Of a stretch of DNA of 64,000 nucleotides, positions 63,924 to 64,000 are shown in pieces. The stretch covers positions 27,927 to 91,926 of the forward strand of contig JAHDFM010000010.1 in the NCBI GenBank assembly GCA_020628165.1. The letters run 5' to 3'. The DNA comes from Bdellovibrionales bacterium (lineage in GTDB: Bacteria > Bdellovibrionota > Bdellovibrionia > Bdellovibrionales > UBA1609). The first letter of the stretch is position 1. Each line of letters opens with the position of its first letter. A model generated the notes under the pieces. The model had not been told where the DNA came from, searched no databases, and saw only the letters and a program-made list of their open reading frames with translations. The translations under genes and the position numbers were made by a program.

Positions 63924-64000
63924 TTATTTGAACGCCTTAATTTTAATATTATCAAACAACACAGCATCTGGATCACCGGTTTGTGATTTTAAACCTTCAT
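63924..64000 (-). CDS. C-terminal end of a gene running off the window, LamG/DUF1080-like
   Basis: The last 25 codons read GLKSQTGDPDAVLFDNIKIK then AFK and stop. The final strand-like DNIKIKAF resembles the end of DUF1080/concanavalin-like sugar-binding domains. Only this fragment is visible, so the assignment is a guess. Confidence 0.45.
   Translation of the reverse strand, partial: EGLKSQTGDPDAVLFDNIKIKAFK

Noticed and set aside
1..64000. tRNA, rRNA, CRISPR array or self-evident mobile element
   Set aside because: No cloverleaf, rRNA-like stretch, spaced identical repeats or transposase was seen when reading both strands by eye; a covariance-model search would be needed to exclude small RNAs.

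Overview
The window reads as chromosomal DNA of a Gram-negative, AT-rich bacterium, most likely a member of Bdellovibrionota or a similar deltaproteobacterial-type lineage (inference). It has short operons, an OmpA-family envelope protein, many small exported proteins and lipoproteins, an astacin-type metallopeptidase, a DUF1343/NamZ-type peptidoglycan hydrolase and a DUF1552/DUF1592 pair. I see no rRNA, tRNA, CRISPR array, phage genes, transposase or integrase. A truncated gene runs off each end of the window.

Layout. 1-5101 (-): one uninterrupted frame of about 1,700 codons for a giant exported coiled-coil/membrane protein, cut by the window edge. 5.5-8.8 kb: DUF4332 protein, tRNA-dihydrouridine synthase coupled to an alpha/beta hydrolase, and an HPF-like protein. 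8.9-13 kb: LysR regulator divergent from an intradiol-dioxygenase-like exported protein, an alpha-carbonic-anhydrase-like lipoprotein lacking two zinc ligands, and a CDF metal transporter. 13-17.9 kb: exported unknown, TrkH/KtrB K+ channel with a DUF3124 lipoprotein, and Dps divergent from a NhaR-like LysR regulator. 17.9-22.8 kb: pgsA, HTTM-like membrane protein and PQQ-propeller protein as a tightly packed (-) operon, then (+) YbgC-type thioesterase, glpX and a Cys-rich protein with overlapping ends. 23-30.8 kb: OmpA-type protein, small exported proteins, a trypsin-like protease, a large lipoprotein and an SRPBCC protein.

30.8-36.8 kb is a housekeeping block: tilS, ftsH, glmM, tsaE and a MazG-like pyrophosphohydrolase behind an AT-rich gap that holds two facing DnaA-box-like sites. 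36.9-43.7 kb: astacin peptidase, membrane-anchored single-subunit FMN glutamate-synthase-like protein, pyroglutamyl peptidase, DoxX protein and exported unknowns. 43.9-48.6 kb: typA/bipA, DUF4442 protein, nitronate-monooxygenase-like protein, and a peroxiredoxin fused behind a histone-H1-like Lys/Ala tail. 48.6-53.6 kb: exported unknowns, then an 875-residue membrane P-loop ATPase overlapping a MscS channel. 53.7-57.1 kb: amidohydrolase lipoprotein and NamZ-like hydrolase. 57.1-60.3 kb: DUF1552 and DUF1592/1588 genes bracketed by a 25-bp direct repeat that copies the 3' end of the neighbouring gene. 60.3-64 kb: CPBP protease, grx-purK-purE operon, a zinc-ribbon methyltransferase and the last codons of a (-) gene.

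The most unusual items are the ATPase-MscS pair, the H1-tail peroxiredoxin, the degenerate carbonic anhydrase, the repeat-bounded DUF1552/DUF1592 cassette and the HTTM-like/PQQ-propeller pair.
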